A DNA stretch of 64,000 bases from Anthoceros angustus (lineage: Eukaryota; Streptophyta; Anthocerotopsida; Anthocerotales; Anthocerotaceae), in contig MU008155.1 in NCBI GenBank assembly GCA_010909165.1, positions 1,302,001 to 1,366,000 of the forward strand. Reading direction: 5' to 3'. Shown here piece after piece: positions 43,021-53,949 of this stretch (the first letter of the stretch is position 1; each line of letters begins with the position of its first letter). The position numbers and the translations under genes were made by a program. The notes below the pieces were generated by a model. That model worked only from the letters and a program-made list of their open reading frames with translations, was not told the origin of the DNA and ran no database searches.

Positions 43021-43560
43021 CTAGCAGAGTAGCTTGTTGCACGTTGCAAGATCATCTCCGTTGAAAATCACGGCCGTCCATTGGACACAAAGGACATGAA
43101 TGGTTGTGGCACGAAGCACAGGCCACCATTGTTTTGATAGCCAGGATTTTCCAGAATCACCATCCAATCCAAAGAGCACAGTGAACTTAGATATAGTCAG
43201 ATTCATGTCCGTCATGATCTTACGAATCCATGAGAGGATCTCGCAACTGCACTTTTGTGCAAGGGGGCACCTGTAAAAGATATGCTCACTGGTATGCTCT
43301 TGTCCCGAGCCGCAAATAGTGCAGGAGGGGCAGCCCATAGCTTCAAAGAAACCATTCCATCTATCCGAGTTTGGAAGAGCATTGCGTAATATTTGCTAGA
43401 GAGTGCACCTATGTCGTTCTAGCACGCCTCGGCTTTTCCAAACCAGCCTGAGGATACGAGAATGGAGAGCGGATCTAACTTGATACTTTGCAGTAATTTT
43501 ATGAAACTCTTGCGGCATAGAGTCAGCCACTAGAAGTCTGTAAATGAATGAGGTCGAATC
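43021..43560 (-). pseudogene. LINE reverse-transcriptase zinc-binding (zf-RVT) remnant
   Basis: Minus-strand frame from about 43400 to the stop at 43021. It contains CPSCTICGSGQEHTSEHIFY followed by RCPLA, the C-x2-C...H-x3-F-x2-CP pattern of the zf-RVT domain at the end of plant LINE ORF2. The tail ends in a WWPVLRATTIHVLCVQW-type motif common just before the stop of plant LINEs. Upstream the frame is broken by a stop near 43400, and only the last ~110 codons are open. LINE ORF2 normally performs target-primed reverse transcription; here only the C-terminus survives. The orientation matches the cyclin T gene. Confidence 0.7.
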
Positions 43561-43717
43561 GTTGAGAAATGACTTCGAAGCAATGGTTTCATCCCCCTGA
43601 AAATTATTCCACCATCTCCACCTGCTAGTTTGAATTCGACAGAAGAAGGAGGCCGAACCATCCCATCAAAACTTGAAGCCCCCCCATTCGGTCGCAGTGC
43701 AGAGCAGTTTGTTAGCA

Positions 43718-44040
43718 AGTGTGGACAAGGGACGGATGCTTTGACTCCCTTTCATATCGATTAGTAAGGGTTTTTGTCTTTTTGTGAGGATTTGTGTGAG
43801 AAATAAGGAATACAAATGGATAATAAGGCCTATCGGTTACGCAGGCAGGGTGGCAACTCCGCTGTAGGCAAGGTCCGAAGGAGCTCCGGAGGACGGTCGC
43901 AAATATCAAGGAAGGCAGGGTTCAGAGCAGTTCCGAAGGAGGACTAGAGCAAGTTCGGAGGGGGGAGGTCGTGTGTGGAAAAGGAAGGTAAGTCCGACGG
44001 AGTGGCTCATAATTATGAAAGGATAACACGAGTGAAGAAT
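43718..44040 (+). repeat. Dispersed repeat, copy 1
   Basis: It matches 57945-58180 in the same orientation: GGACAAGGGACG, ATGCTTTGACTC, GAGGATTTGTGTGAGAAAT, GGATAATAAGGCCTAT, CAGGGTTCAGAGCA and GGTCCGAAGGAG occur in the same order. The GGTTC/GGTCCGAAGGAG words resemble the U3 repeats of LTR D. It is probably an LTR fragment of a retroelement. Confidence 0.6.
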
Positions 44041-44159
44041 TTATGTGTATAAATGTAGATCAATTATTCATTTAATAATTCCATTGTTGGATCAAGAAAA
44101 GAAGTAAATTGCTTATGCAAAAAGACAACTAAAACTAGAGTTGAAACGTTGTAACCATT

Positions 44160-44417
44160 CATTTAGAGACGTAACCCTAATGAAACGACACTATATGGTT
44201 AACCCTAACTCAACATATCTTAAATATGTATGAACCAACTAAACCCTTAAACCCTAATCATGATATCAACACTATCTATCATTACTCCCACTTGTTGATC
44301 ATGGTTCAAGGACAGTCCCCACGACTGTGAGCTGCTTGTGAGACTGTGGTGTTGAGCTCCGGATTCCCCAAGCTCCATAGCGGCATCTTGTAGCGTAGAG
44401 CCTTACGCTCTAGCTTC
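44160..44417. other. Spacer with several AACCCTAA words
   Basis: AACCCTAA or near variants occur four times between 44170 and 44260 (TAACCCTAATG, TTAACCCTAAC, AAACCCTTAAACCCTAATC). This is the plant telobox/telomere word. They are dispersed rather than tandem, so they may be promoter-type teloboxes or chance. Confidence 0.3.
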
Positions 44418-44962
44418 ATGACATTTCCGGACACCATGGAGTATTGTACTAGTGTGAAGCCACCCGAGTACAAGTGCGCTCCACTTATAATTCTTCTTTA
44501 CGCCATGAGTCTTGCTTGTATTGAGCATCTCGAGAGGAAGCTAGCTATGATCGAGAATATGTCTTCTTTATCTGAGGATGTCCCTCCCAAGCGCCGGTGC
44601 CAGGAACGCGATTCCCTAGGCCGGTTGTCCTCTATTGGAGCAGCTGCCTATAACAAAGGGAAGGCAACAGACTTCGGAGGTGCTGAGAAAACTGGCAAGC
44701 GCAAACCTGGAAGGCCAAGGGGCACCACTAAGGAGGTCTTGCAGCGCCGTAAAGAGGCTGCTGCAGCTGCCCTAAAAGGCTCCATGGGCGGCCCTTCTGC
44801 ACGGACGAGGCTAACCCATCTGAGGATCCTAGCTTTCCTAAGCCTGCCAACCTGTTCAAGGAGACCCAAATTGTGACATACGGATCCACCAAGCATCCTC
44901 ACAGCCCCTTGTGGTATAGGGTTTACATCGGCAGCACCAAGGCAGTGAACAAGGTCTCCTAA
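44418..44962 (+). pseudogene. AT-hook protein fragment, possibly transposase N-terminus
   Basis: A 152-codon frame begins MTFPDTMEYCTSVKPPEYKC and contains GKRKPGRPRGTTKE, a classical AT-hook, followed by an Ala-rich helix. Near 44800 a one-base shift would continue into a frame reading SEDPSFPKPANLFKETQIV and ending in YRVYIGSTKAVNKVS with a stop at 44962. AT-hooks bind AT-rich minor grooves. Short AT-hook segments before a zinc-finger (BED) domain are common at the N-terminus of plant hAT-like transposases, and the PLWYRVYIG residues recall the position before a BED finger. That assignment is tentative. Confidence 0.35.
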
Positions 44963-44984
44963 GAAGTGGAGACGACTCCTCGTC

Positions 44985-47900
44985 TCTAATTTTGAGGGTG
45001 TGAAATTTGGGGTTTGACGATGGAAAACCGTGCTTTGTCACGTTTTCAAAACTTTGGCCAAAAGCTTAAGTGTGAAAGTCCGAAGTTTAGAATGAAACCG
45101 TGTATTTTTAGGGTTTTCCCTGGGTAACATAATCCTCTAATTATCCACAAAAAAATGGTTACATTCGAAGATGGAAACCACATGTAATATGCCATGTAGT
45201 CATATGGACATCATGAATTTCAAAATGATGACATAAACGGTTTGAAGGGTTGCATGTATGAATGGTAAATAAAAAATGGTGGATGCCGCATCTAATTCTA
45301 TGGTGGATATCCGGTGAACGCGGCTTCATCGTGAACCGACTCAGTACACAAGTCAAGTGTTGGGTTCGGATAGTGCCTCATTTCTATGTTGCGAAACATG
45401 ACATGCACAGGCATGCGGCTTGCATTCTCCAGCGTGCTCTCAAAGTCCCCCCAGGCACCAACGTTTGGATGTGTTGAGCGTCATTTTTAACCTCACACGC
45501 TTAGCATAATCCATGCCCATTGGCTAACCTAATCGGCTACAATGTTGCGTATGGTGGCCAGGCGAGGCGGTATGACATATCCTGATCTGAGGCCCGTGGT
45601 TATGTCATCGGACATGCTCAATGCTTGATGCGTATATAGCCAGTGGCGACGATCACGGTAGTTTTGTATACATGATGACAATGTCTGCGGAATGTGGAGG
45701 AGTTTGACGATCGGCGATTTCGCTATTTTACGGTTATGCGGCGGGGCGAGTTCTTATTGCAAGGGTGATCATGGGCCCGCTATGGTAGCATCACGCCTCA
45801 ACATTCAATGGCGACAAAGAACAAAGCGCAAAATCGTATGCTTGCAATCCGGTGAAAACAAACACGAGAACATGCACTCGGGTTGAGGGTCATCACCGAG
45901 GACACAACGGACAAAGATAGCTCATCCGGCCTCAACAGTTGTCGGTGTTTGTGCTCACCGGTGCGGACACCTCTCCATGCGTCTGTGATCTGAGTCGAAC
46001 ACAAAACAGTTGCGGGCATTACCAATGCCCCACCTGATCAGAGATTCACAACATTAGTTCATATGCCCCGGGTTTTTCCGGCGCTATCCATGGTAGGGGG
46101 TGAACCAATGGATCATAGTCCTTAGTGGTCGTGTCAAGGAAGGTGACCTTGTCGCCGCCCCAGGCACTATGTTCACATGCCCAAACTTCGCCACTGTGCC
46201 CCAGGCTCCCTATTACCTTTGTCAACTATCGCCACAGCCTGAAGACATGGAAGGATCATCACACCTCAGGTGTAGAATGCTTTCCGATTGCGTGGCGCTT
46301 GAGATCCACAAAACTTGACTCCTCCACATTGTTCATCATCGGTTCTTTGGTGAGCGTCTTAGGCCCGTAGCCTTCAACCTCTCCCAACTCTTCCTCCTCG
46401 CTTGGCATTCTCTAAAGTATTGAGACGGAGGTCCATGAATTGAGCTGGCCGGGATCTCGTCTCACGATATCACGTTGCGTCCGCGCGAGGCGGCTACCAT
46501 ACGATCCGAGCGCACACCCCGGGACCCACTCGCCTTCCACGTATGCGGCTCCATCAACTTCCTCAACAACGATGAAGCACGGTATGGAAACTACCTATCA
46601 TCTGGCGTGTTATAACACGACTTATGTTCCTGACCTTCTCCTCAAAGCGGGTTGTCAACCACATGCCATCATTCATAACGATTTGAAGGCTGCGGTGAAA
46701 TGTTGGCACACAATCACCTTCAACGATCCGGCCCGTGGTGATATAATCCCTGCATACGACATGCTTGCAACGCTTTCACATTAGTTTTGTGCCGGAAGCC
46801 AGTGACACTCCTTTACAAGCTGCAAGCAAAACCTCCGTACCATGGACATGTCATCGGGGAATGAAATACCACGGCCGAAATACCTCGATGTCGTGATGCC
46901 TGGAATTGCAATATGATATTTTCAAACTCATCGCGGTGAATCGTGTCATACTCCTTGGAGTTGGCATCCAGATGCAACCCTCGTGGCAAGTCCAATAGGA
47001 GCAGGGCAAGCAGGGGGGTTCCAGCGAGCCATTCTCACGATGTTACCACATATTATTCCTATCACTGCATGATCTCCGGAAGCATCTCGATCGTCTTCAA
47101 CTTATCGGGGTGGAGGTCTCCGGCATCGCTGCTCATCATCGCCATAATCTTCCATGCTTTGGCCTTCAACACATGTTCCTTGAAACTCTCAGGGGTACTC
47201 CACGTTAGGCAAGCATTGGCTCGGCGCACCAAGGCAAAACCATCAACCATGAGTGTTCATGGGCATATGGATGTACATGGGCATAGCGTTCGGTCGAAAA
47301 ACAAATCGGATGCCACATTCTTAGAAATCAAACATGAAACAAGCAGTCCGGTGTGGACATTCCATACTTGCTCGGGTTCACACTTACCATATTTTTGGAA
47401 AGGTTGGAAGTTGCTTGATTTGGTCCACAGTCTTTGTATTGAGGATACCGCTCCTAACACGCTCAAGCGTCTAGCAATTCGGGGTTCTTCAAGTGTGGCG
47501 TGAATGAGGTTGATTTTTTGGCTTTCTCCACCCAATCCACATTTGCCGTAAACTCATTTCCCAGACAAGACCTTCATGCATCTTGTCTTCAAATTGTTGT
47601 TGCTGCCGAATATTCAATCCCTTGAAAGCACTTCCACACTCTCAGCATCCGCATCTTTAACCTCTATGACTACAAGGTCTCGCCACGGTGATTGGCCTTG
47701 TCTTCCTCACAGCCTTTGTTTGTTTGGCGGCTAGGGCTCGGGCCGCATCTATTTGTTCGAGTAGCGCTTACATTCCCACTTCTCAAATATCTCGTCACAT
47801 ACCTCCACACTTCTTCATCAACCTTCGCCATGATAATCAAGTGTCTGTTGTCCACGGTCGGTGATCGAACCTTGGGGCCATGCTGCGCATCCCACTTGGG

Positions 47901-50230
47901 GATCTGCCTGGCGGGCATATACATCCGACTTCGTCTACATCGCACTTCAAGCCCTTCTCTCCGCATCAACTCACTTACGATGTACGTACCTGTCCATGAA
48001 GGTGAATGTCTTCGGCATCTGCGATGGTGTTGTGGTCTCTCGATCCTCATCTCGTCCTCGTGAGTCCGGCTAGCTATGCATCCATCCACTTGAACTCTTC
48101 CTTGGGTATGGATCGAGCGGGACCTTGCACGGAAGGAATGGTTCCCTCCCAAAACGAAGAAATTGTAAAGCCCTCATCCACCTTCTCAACGTCAAAGTTC
48201 TCTTTGTGAGGACATGCGGTCGACAACCACAACCATTGGCGGCACACTACCCATGGGCGTGTTTCATCTTCGCATCAAAGCCTCTACCCGAGATCCGGCT
48301 TCCTCACCTTAGGCGCCTCACAGATCTTGAGTGTCTGCTGCAGATTGGCAACTTCAAGGTAGACTCCCGGACTCTCTTGATAGCAATACCGTCCCTTTCG
48401 GCGTCCCGACTTGCATCCTTTTATGGCGTGAGCCTATCATCGTCGATGGCGACGCATCTTAGCTCTCTCCACAAACCTTGGCGTGGTGGATCCTCTTCCT
48501 CCTCCTCCTCCACAATTCGGCTTCTCCCGTTGCCACAGGTTTCTTGGCTTTCTGCTACCGCCTGTCCTTTTAATGTGTTTGCCATCTGCGGGCCTCTCCT
48601 CTTTCCCCTTTCTTCAAATTTCCCAGTGCCTGCTGCACCCTGCGATCGAGCAGCCCGGGCGTGAACCATCACGTACCGGGGATAATATCCGGTCATCCTC
48701 CATCGACCTCTTCTTCAAGTTCTCCTCCTCCTCTTCCGAGCCACCTTGACTTCCTCCAAGCTGCGCATCTTCGTCCTCCACAATGGTAGAATGCCATCAA
48801 AAGCCCTCGGTGTCCTCAGTTGTCTGGGCGTCCTCCTCACACCGTCAGACTACCTTCGAGTAAAATGGAAGTGGCTCACCAAGTCAGCCCGCAGTGAAAC
48901 AGCAGGACGTCGGTGCGGCGGTAGTATCATGGACACCAGCAGGCGGCGGAAACAGGCGAGGAAGGTGCTGGATCCCCATCGATGTGGTATTGAAGAAGCA
49001 TTGGGATGCCTCTTGCGCAGCGATGTCGGGTTGCTTAGCAAACCTTGGGGTTATACTTTGCATTGTTGGTTGGACAACATGCTTCCTATGATGCATTTGT
49101 TCCTTCATGCAATGCTTGGTTGCTTCCCAGAGATGCATTGGCCGGGACGGCGCTAAGTTGGCCCCCGGACACTCCTACTCTCGACCTTTGGGTTCAATCG
49201 GACCCGGACACCGAACCAAGTTACTGATTCCTTCTAAGCAAATTTGGTGCAACACTTTGTGGAACACTTTGTGTCCATCATTCGCAACCCACCAGCAGTT
49301 CCTCTCTCACACTTTCGGTGGCAATACGGGTCAAAAGTCCGGATCGCGGTGAGTATACTCGGACGGCGTGGGGTCGAGCTTGAGATGTCACGGTCTTGAG
49401 TGCGGAGGAAAATTACGTACCCTTGGTCATCCTTCTCCACAAATGCGTGAACAAAAGCGGCACCAAGACGGGAGACTTTATACTTGAGTACGCTGCATCC
49501 AAGATGTCTGATATGCAATATGTCCAGCAGGTTCATAGACCAATTCATCCATATCAAAGGAGAGTGTTCCGGGAACATCTTTACGATCATGTCGATTTCC
49601 GCTTGTATGGACTTTGGAATGATGTTGCGTCGGTGGCAGGTAGTGTGTCGCGGGGTCAAAGTTGTCGCGCTCTGGGTCTTGGAGGTCTTCGGGTCCGAAC
49701 TCGTCACAATGTCCAGGGGCCTCTGCGAATCACCGGCCTTCCGCCGTGCCCGTTTCTTCTCAGCCGCGAGCACAGCGTCTGGCTCAGCACCTTTACTCCG
49801 CTTCTTGGTCTGAGGTGTCATCTCCAAAAAACAAACCAAGTAGCAATGAGGCATTACGCACTATGGATTATTGACTGCAAGTAGCACGCTTCATCAGGCC
49901 ACCTTGATACCTCCTCTTGAATCACCGGACAACGGTGAGGATGAGCGATGATCCTCGAGATCCACCGACTCCTCGGCGATATGAACCTCCCGATATGGAG
50001 TGGTCGAATACCACCACGGTTACCAAAATACTTAAGTGAACCTTTGGTGCCGCTATATGCATCTCCTCGCAATATTTTCGCCACCACTTTCCAGCGATCT
50101 GACGGTGGATGGCACAGTGTGTGACGGACAGTGAGACGATCTCCACTGCACAGCGACCGCCAAATGAGGTGGAATCGCAAATTTGGGTTGATGCAAATAG
50201 CCCGTTCATATGTTTCGCCAGCGAGGACAC
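44985..50230. other. Unassigned, decayed mobile-element-like region
   Basis: Frames of 60-206 codons occur on both strands. The minus-strand series at 46813-50230 looks the most protein-like (206 codons at 49854-49234 beginning MPHCYLVCFLEMTPQTKKRS; 160 codons at 48152-47670; 92 at 47535-47257), but neighbouring frames shift and no domain was recognised. The plus-strand frame 48125-48664 is Ser/Pro-rich and opposite an acidic EEEEEE stretch, so it is likely a shadow. The composition resembles the CACTA-associated regions elsewhere in the window. Confidence 0.25.
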
Positions 50231-52090
50231 AACCGGCTAAACAAAGAATAAAGCATATTTTATGGAATATGCCTAGGCAAAACTCAATTTGCTAAAAAAT
50301 CTCGGGCTCCTCGATTCTACGCAATGCAGCGAAGGCATTTAACGATCCTCACCATGATTTGTAGCATAAAGTAGATATCCGTCCTAATTGTCAATAATCA
50401 ATGCGGTCCGCAAGAGGCATCTATACATGATGTTGAGCGGGCAATCTTTGCGGGTCTCCCTCGAGCACGCGTTCTCAACAATTCGTTTTCACTAGTCACG
50501 AGCAATGGCAAGCGATCTCAATGCGGAGGAGGTTCTTTGATTTGGTGAGCAGCGGACTAGTGATGGCCGATGAAGACATCGGCCATGTCGAGTCGGATAT
50601 CGTGGACTTGGCGGCGGCGCGATGCTAGGCATGGGGTCCACTAGGCAATGTGTCAAATTCACGTGGTCGACATTCAAGGCGTTCTGACCCAGGTAAACCC
50701 CGGGCGTCCGGTGAAAGCTTGCGAAGACCCGGACACGCCAGTTTGGATCAAACCGACTTCTTTGGGTGATCGTTGGGCCTTGGTACGCAAGTGATGGAGA
50801 CCTTTACTTGTTTGATCCGGATGGACTCGGAGCAGGCGGCGAGACCGAGGAGAATTGCGGCACATGTGGACCGGCATGTCCGAGCTCGACAGCGCGCTGG
50901 GCGGCGGCCCGATATCCACCACCTGGCGCCGCACCCCTCGGCGGCTGCCGGCACTATACCAGTGCATTCAAATCGCGGTGCCAAGAAATTGGCAAGGATG
51001 TTACCTCGATCCAAATCCGCGCCAGCGGGTGGCTCCTGGTGACAAGGTGACAAGTGGCACCTACAACAAGTCCATGGTGTGCTTGCAAAGTACCATCAAC
51101 CTTGTGTCACACCACCTAGCACGAATGACAACACGGATTCTGAAGCAGAGAGTGTTGGTGAGTCTCTAATGCGGTGAGAAGATGCATGTGATCGTAGACT
51201 TCGGTTTGGACTTCACGGCATTGGGTCATGGAGGACCTGCCAGGAGCAGGCCAGAGCGACCAAACCTGGTACGTGATCCAATTGCCTTGTTTGGAGATGT
51301 GCTGGCACTAGATCACAATGAAGATTTGCCCGAAATGCTGCCCCCTACTAATCCTAAGTCCAGGGGGTTGGAGTTGCAATCTCGCGATAGGGTTGTTTGC
51401 TCAACAAAGAACCGTGCAAGGGTTGTCGGATCATGTAATCGCGGAATCAGTAAAGCGGCTTTCAGCATATGAAGAGACAATGTTGTACAAAAGGTTTAGC
51501 AAGGCTGGGGAAATGGTGATCAAGTCACTTTGTTGTTCTTTTTTTTCCATGATCCATCGGGCGATCAAACCCTAATGCATTGGAGGGTAGTTATTAAAGA
51601 GGGGTGCTACAACCCTCTACAGCAGTCAGAAAAGGTCACGCAGCACCCTTTGAAGAAACATGCAACCAATCAAGCTTTTGGAGACCACAATCATGGGTTA
51701 TGATTTCGAGTTGACGAGGAACAAGACTTTGAGCAAAGACACAATGGACATGTTGAGGAGGAAGATCTTCGAGTTACGAGCAGAGCCAAGAGAGGAACCG
51801 GCTTTGCTTCCTCCTGTTGATGGTGAAGCAAGTGGTGACGATAGAGTTTTTATGCAGTGTGGCTTATCTGTATTGGCATAGAGTGCTGATGCATTGTGGC
51901 TTTTGCACCGGATGTCCGGTGCTAAAGCTCCTGGTCGTTTCTAATTGTTGTAAGCATTACGCTTGTTTCTAGCCAGCCGCATATTTGGGTTTTTGTGATT
52001 TGGGCCTGGGCTCGGCGGGGCTTGATCATGAGGTGTGCCGGGCTTTTGACTTGTATGCGGGTGATTAGTCAGCGAACCTGAACACACTGC
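50230..52090 (+). other. Unassigned region with short open frames
   Basis: Plus-strand frames near 50766-51050 and 51660-51881 (73 codons, MQPIKLLETTIMGYDFELTR) look partly protein-like but are isolated. The three overlapping frames at 50766-51169 cannot all be real, and none has a known motif. There is no RNA gene or repeat apart from the palindrome listed separately. Confidence 0.2.
51906..51922. repeat. CACCGGA-TG-TCCGGTG palindrome, copy 1
   Basis: A perfect inverted repeat of 7-base arms around a 2-base centre. The same 16 bases recur at about 53261, and a related ACCGG-TTG-TCCGGT occurs at about 53394. Repeated CACCGGA...TCCGGTG words are found in some plant mobile elements; the element here is unidentified. 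Confidence 0.6.
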
Positions 52091-52363
52091 CATGTGGTAT
52101 TTTGGTCATTTGCCGTGTACTCGCAGCTACTCCATCTACCGCTCAGAACCAATTCTCCTGTGTTTGCCTTCCGGATGTGCGCGGCAAGCAACGGAGCAAG
52201 AACCCATTTAGGTGTGCGTCGTCAATTGTCCTGTACAGTCTGGCTGTGCATGCTGATGCTAGTGAGCGAAACCTTGATGCCTCCACCAGACGGGTGCTAG
52301 AGTGTTGTTGCAGACCAAACCAGTTCCTATGAGGACCAGGCGTGGCGGCTACCAGTCCCCACC

Positions 52364-52852
52364 ATGGGTCACATGGCATATTGCGCAGAAGAGGGCCGAG
52401 GAGATCCACTTGATGGAGCGTCGTGGGCGTCCGAGGCATCATCGCCAATTGGTGGCCACTTCTCGAGTGGCATCCGCTTGCCACTCCCAAAGCCTTTGCG
52501 GGTTCTGTGGGGAGGTGGGATAAGGGTTTCTTTGAGGGAGCCTGAGAGTGAGGACTCTTTCCCGAGGAGGAGGAGGGCTGTGAGGCCCCGTGACATCTCC
52601 CATGATCTCACATTGGCTGGGAAGGAGGTGAAGGCAGCTGAGATGGAGCTGCGGAGGTTCAGGCCATATCTGGCCGTAAAGCCTGAACAGCGGGAGTTGA
52701 CGAAGGAGGAGCTAGAGGTAGAAGAGGCAGTGTGGGCAGCAAGAAGGCGTCAGAGGGAGCTGGCGCTTGTAATGGCGGCAGCGGAAACAGCTGCCAAGGC
52801 ATTAGCAGCTGTAGAGGGTTCAGATGTGAAGCGGGAGCCTGTGGCTGAGTGA
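52364..52852 (+). CDS. Hypothetical protein, helical C-terminal half
   Basis: A 162-codon frame begins MGHMAYCAEEGRGDP. The second half is charged and Ala/Glu/Arg-rich (KEVKAAEMELRRFRPYLAV, then a KEELEVEEAVWAARRRQREL stretch), predicted helical and possibly coiled coil. The first half is less convincing, so the true start may be further inside (for example an ATG at 52641). There is no known domain. Codon content and an uninterrupted end support a protein, possibly of a mobile element. Confidence 0.3.
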   Translation: MGHMAYCAEEGRGDPLDGASWASEASSPIGGHFSSGIRLPLPKPLRVLWGGGIRVSLREPESEDSFPRRRRAVRPRDISHDLTLAGKEVKAAEMELRRFRPYLAVKPEQRELTKEELEVEEAVWAARRRQRELALVMAAAETAAKALAAVEGSDVKREPVAE

Positions 52853-53260
52853 AGGCTTTTGGTAGTAGGCTGTTTCAATTCATGCATCTGTCGGTTGCTG
52901 TTGCTGGTGCTGTCGCTTGAAATCTTGATTTTACTTTTGCTGTTGTTGTCCTCTTGTTGATGGTGCTGTTACAAAGGCTGTTGCTGTTGGTAGTAAGGTC
53001 TTGCTGTGAGCCAATGACTGACTGCTGCTCTTCATGTATGTAGGTGCCAACATATAGGCGGGGAGGTTGATGTACAGTGGAGGGCAGCAGGCCTGTGATG
53101 AGGTCCTTCCTTTTTTTGGGAGCCACAAAACCCCTGGCTAGGATAGGCAGCTATGTTTTGGTGTGGGTGGAGTGCTGGTGCAAACCGTAGACTTCAAACT
53201 TGTTCATAACAGTAGTGGGCGTAAATTGTTGGCTTTGTCTGGACAACGTGGTGCGAAGGT

Positions 53261-53277
53261 CACCGGATGTCCGGTGC
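53261..53277. repeat. CACCGGA-TG-TCCGGTG palindrome, copy 2
   Basis: Identical to the copy at 51906. Both are followed by the word GC and then unrelated sequence, so the identity is confined to the palindrome and its immediate edge. Confidence 0.6.
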
Positions 53278-53949
53278 CTTTGGCAACTTAACTGAAAAGC
53301 TTGTCTTCGCGCTTAGACTGCAGATCCAACCTAGGTCCGACACCCATGTCTCTTCGCTTATGAGTATGGGTCACTTGAAAAAATTCGAAAAGTGACCGGT
53401 TGTCCGGTATCGGTTATATGGTGCCAGGGCACTTTTCTTTTTCATATATGTGAGCATTTTTGTATAATTTGGAACGCGAAAATATAGTTGGGCATATGGC
53501 CCATGTGGGATCTTGGTGTCTTATACCTCTAGTCTCCCACTATTGTACCAAATCAGATGTGTGCATGCATGTTTGTGTATCGGCTAGTTGACATGAAGAC
53601 ACATATCCTTGTTGTTTTTTATGGTGCCACAACCTTGCGATCGGTGTGGATCGCGGACTCTTCCCTGGGGTAGGAAATGAGTTAGGTTTTGTTTTTTTCG
53701 TAGGCGTGGAGTAGAAAATAAGGCGGAAGGGGAAAAATAGGTCCGAGCCCTGACTACACTCGGAGTAGTTCAAGGACTCGGAGTAGGTCAAGGATCACGG
53801 AGCACCCTCCCGGGAGGACCCACGACTACACTGGGCACAGTGGGTCCGCACCACACCGGATGTGATAAGCACGCCAAGCAAAGTAACTTAGGAGCGGAGC
53901 GGATGTGACGGGCCACGTGGGCATCTGAGAGGCGGACGGCAGCATCACC

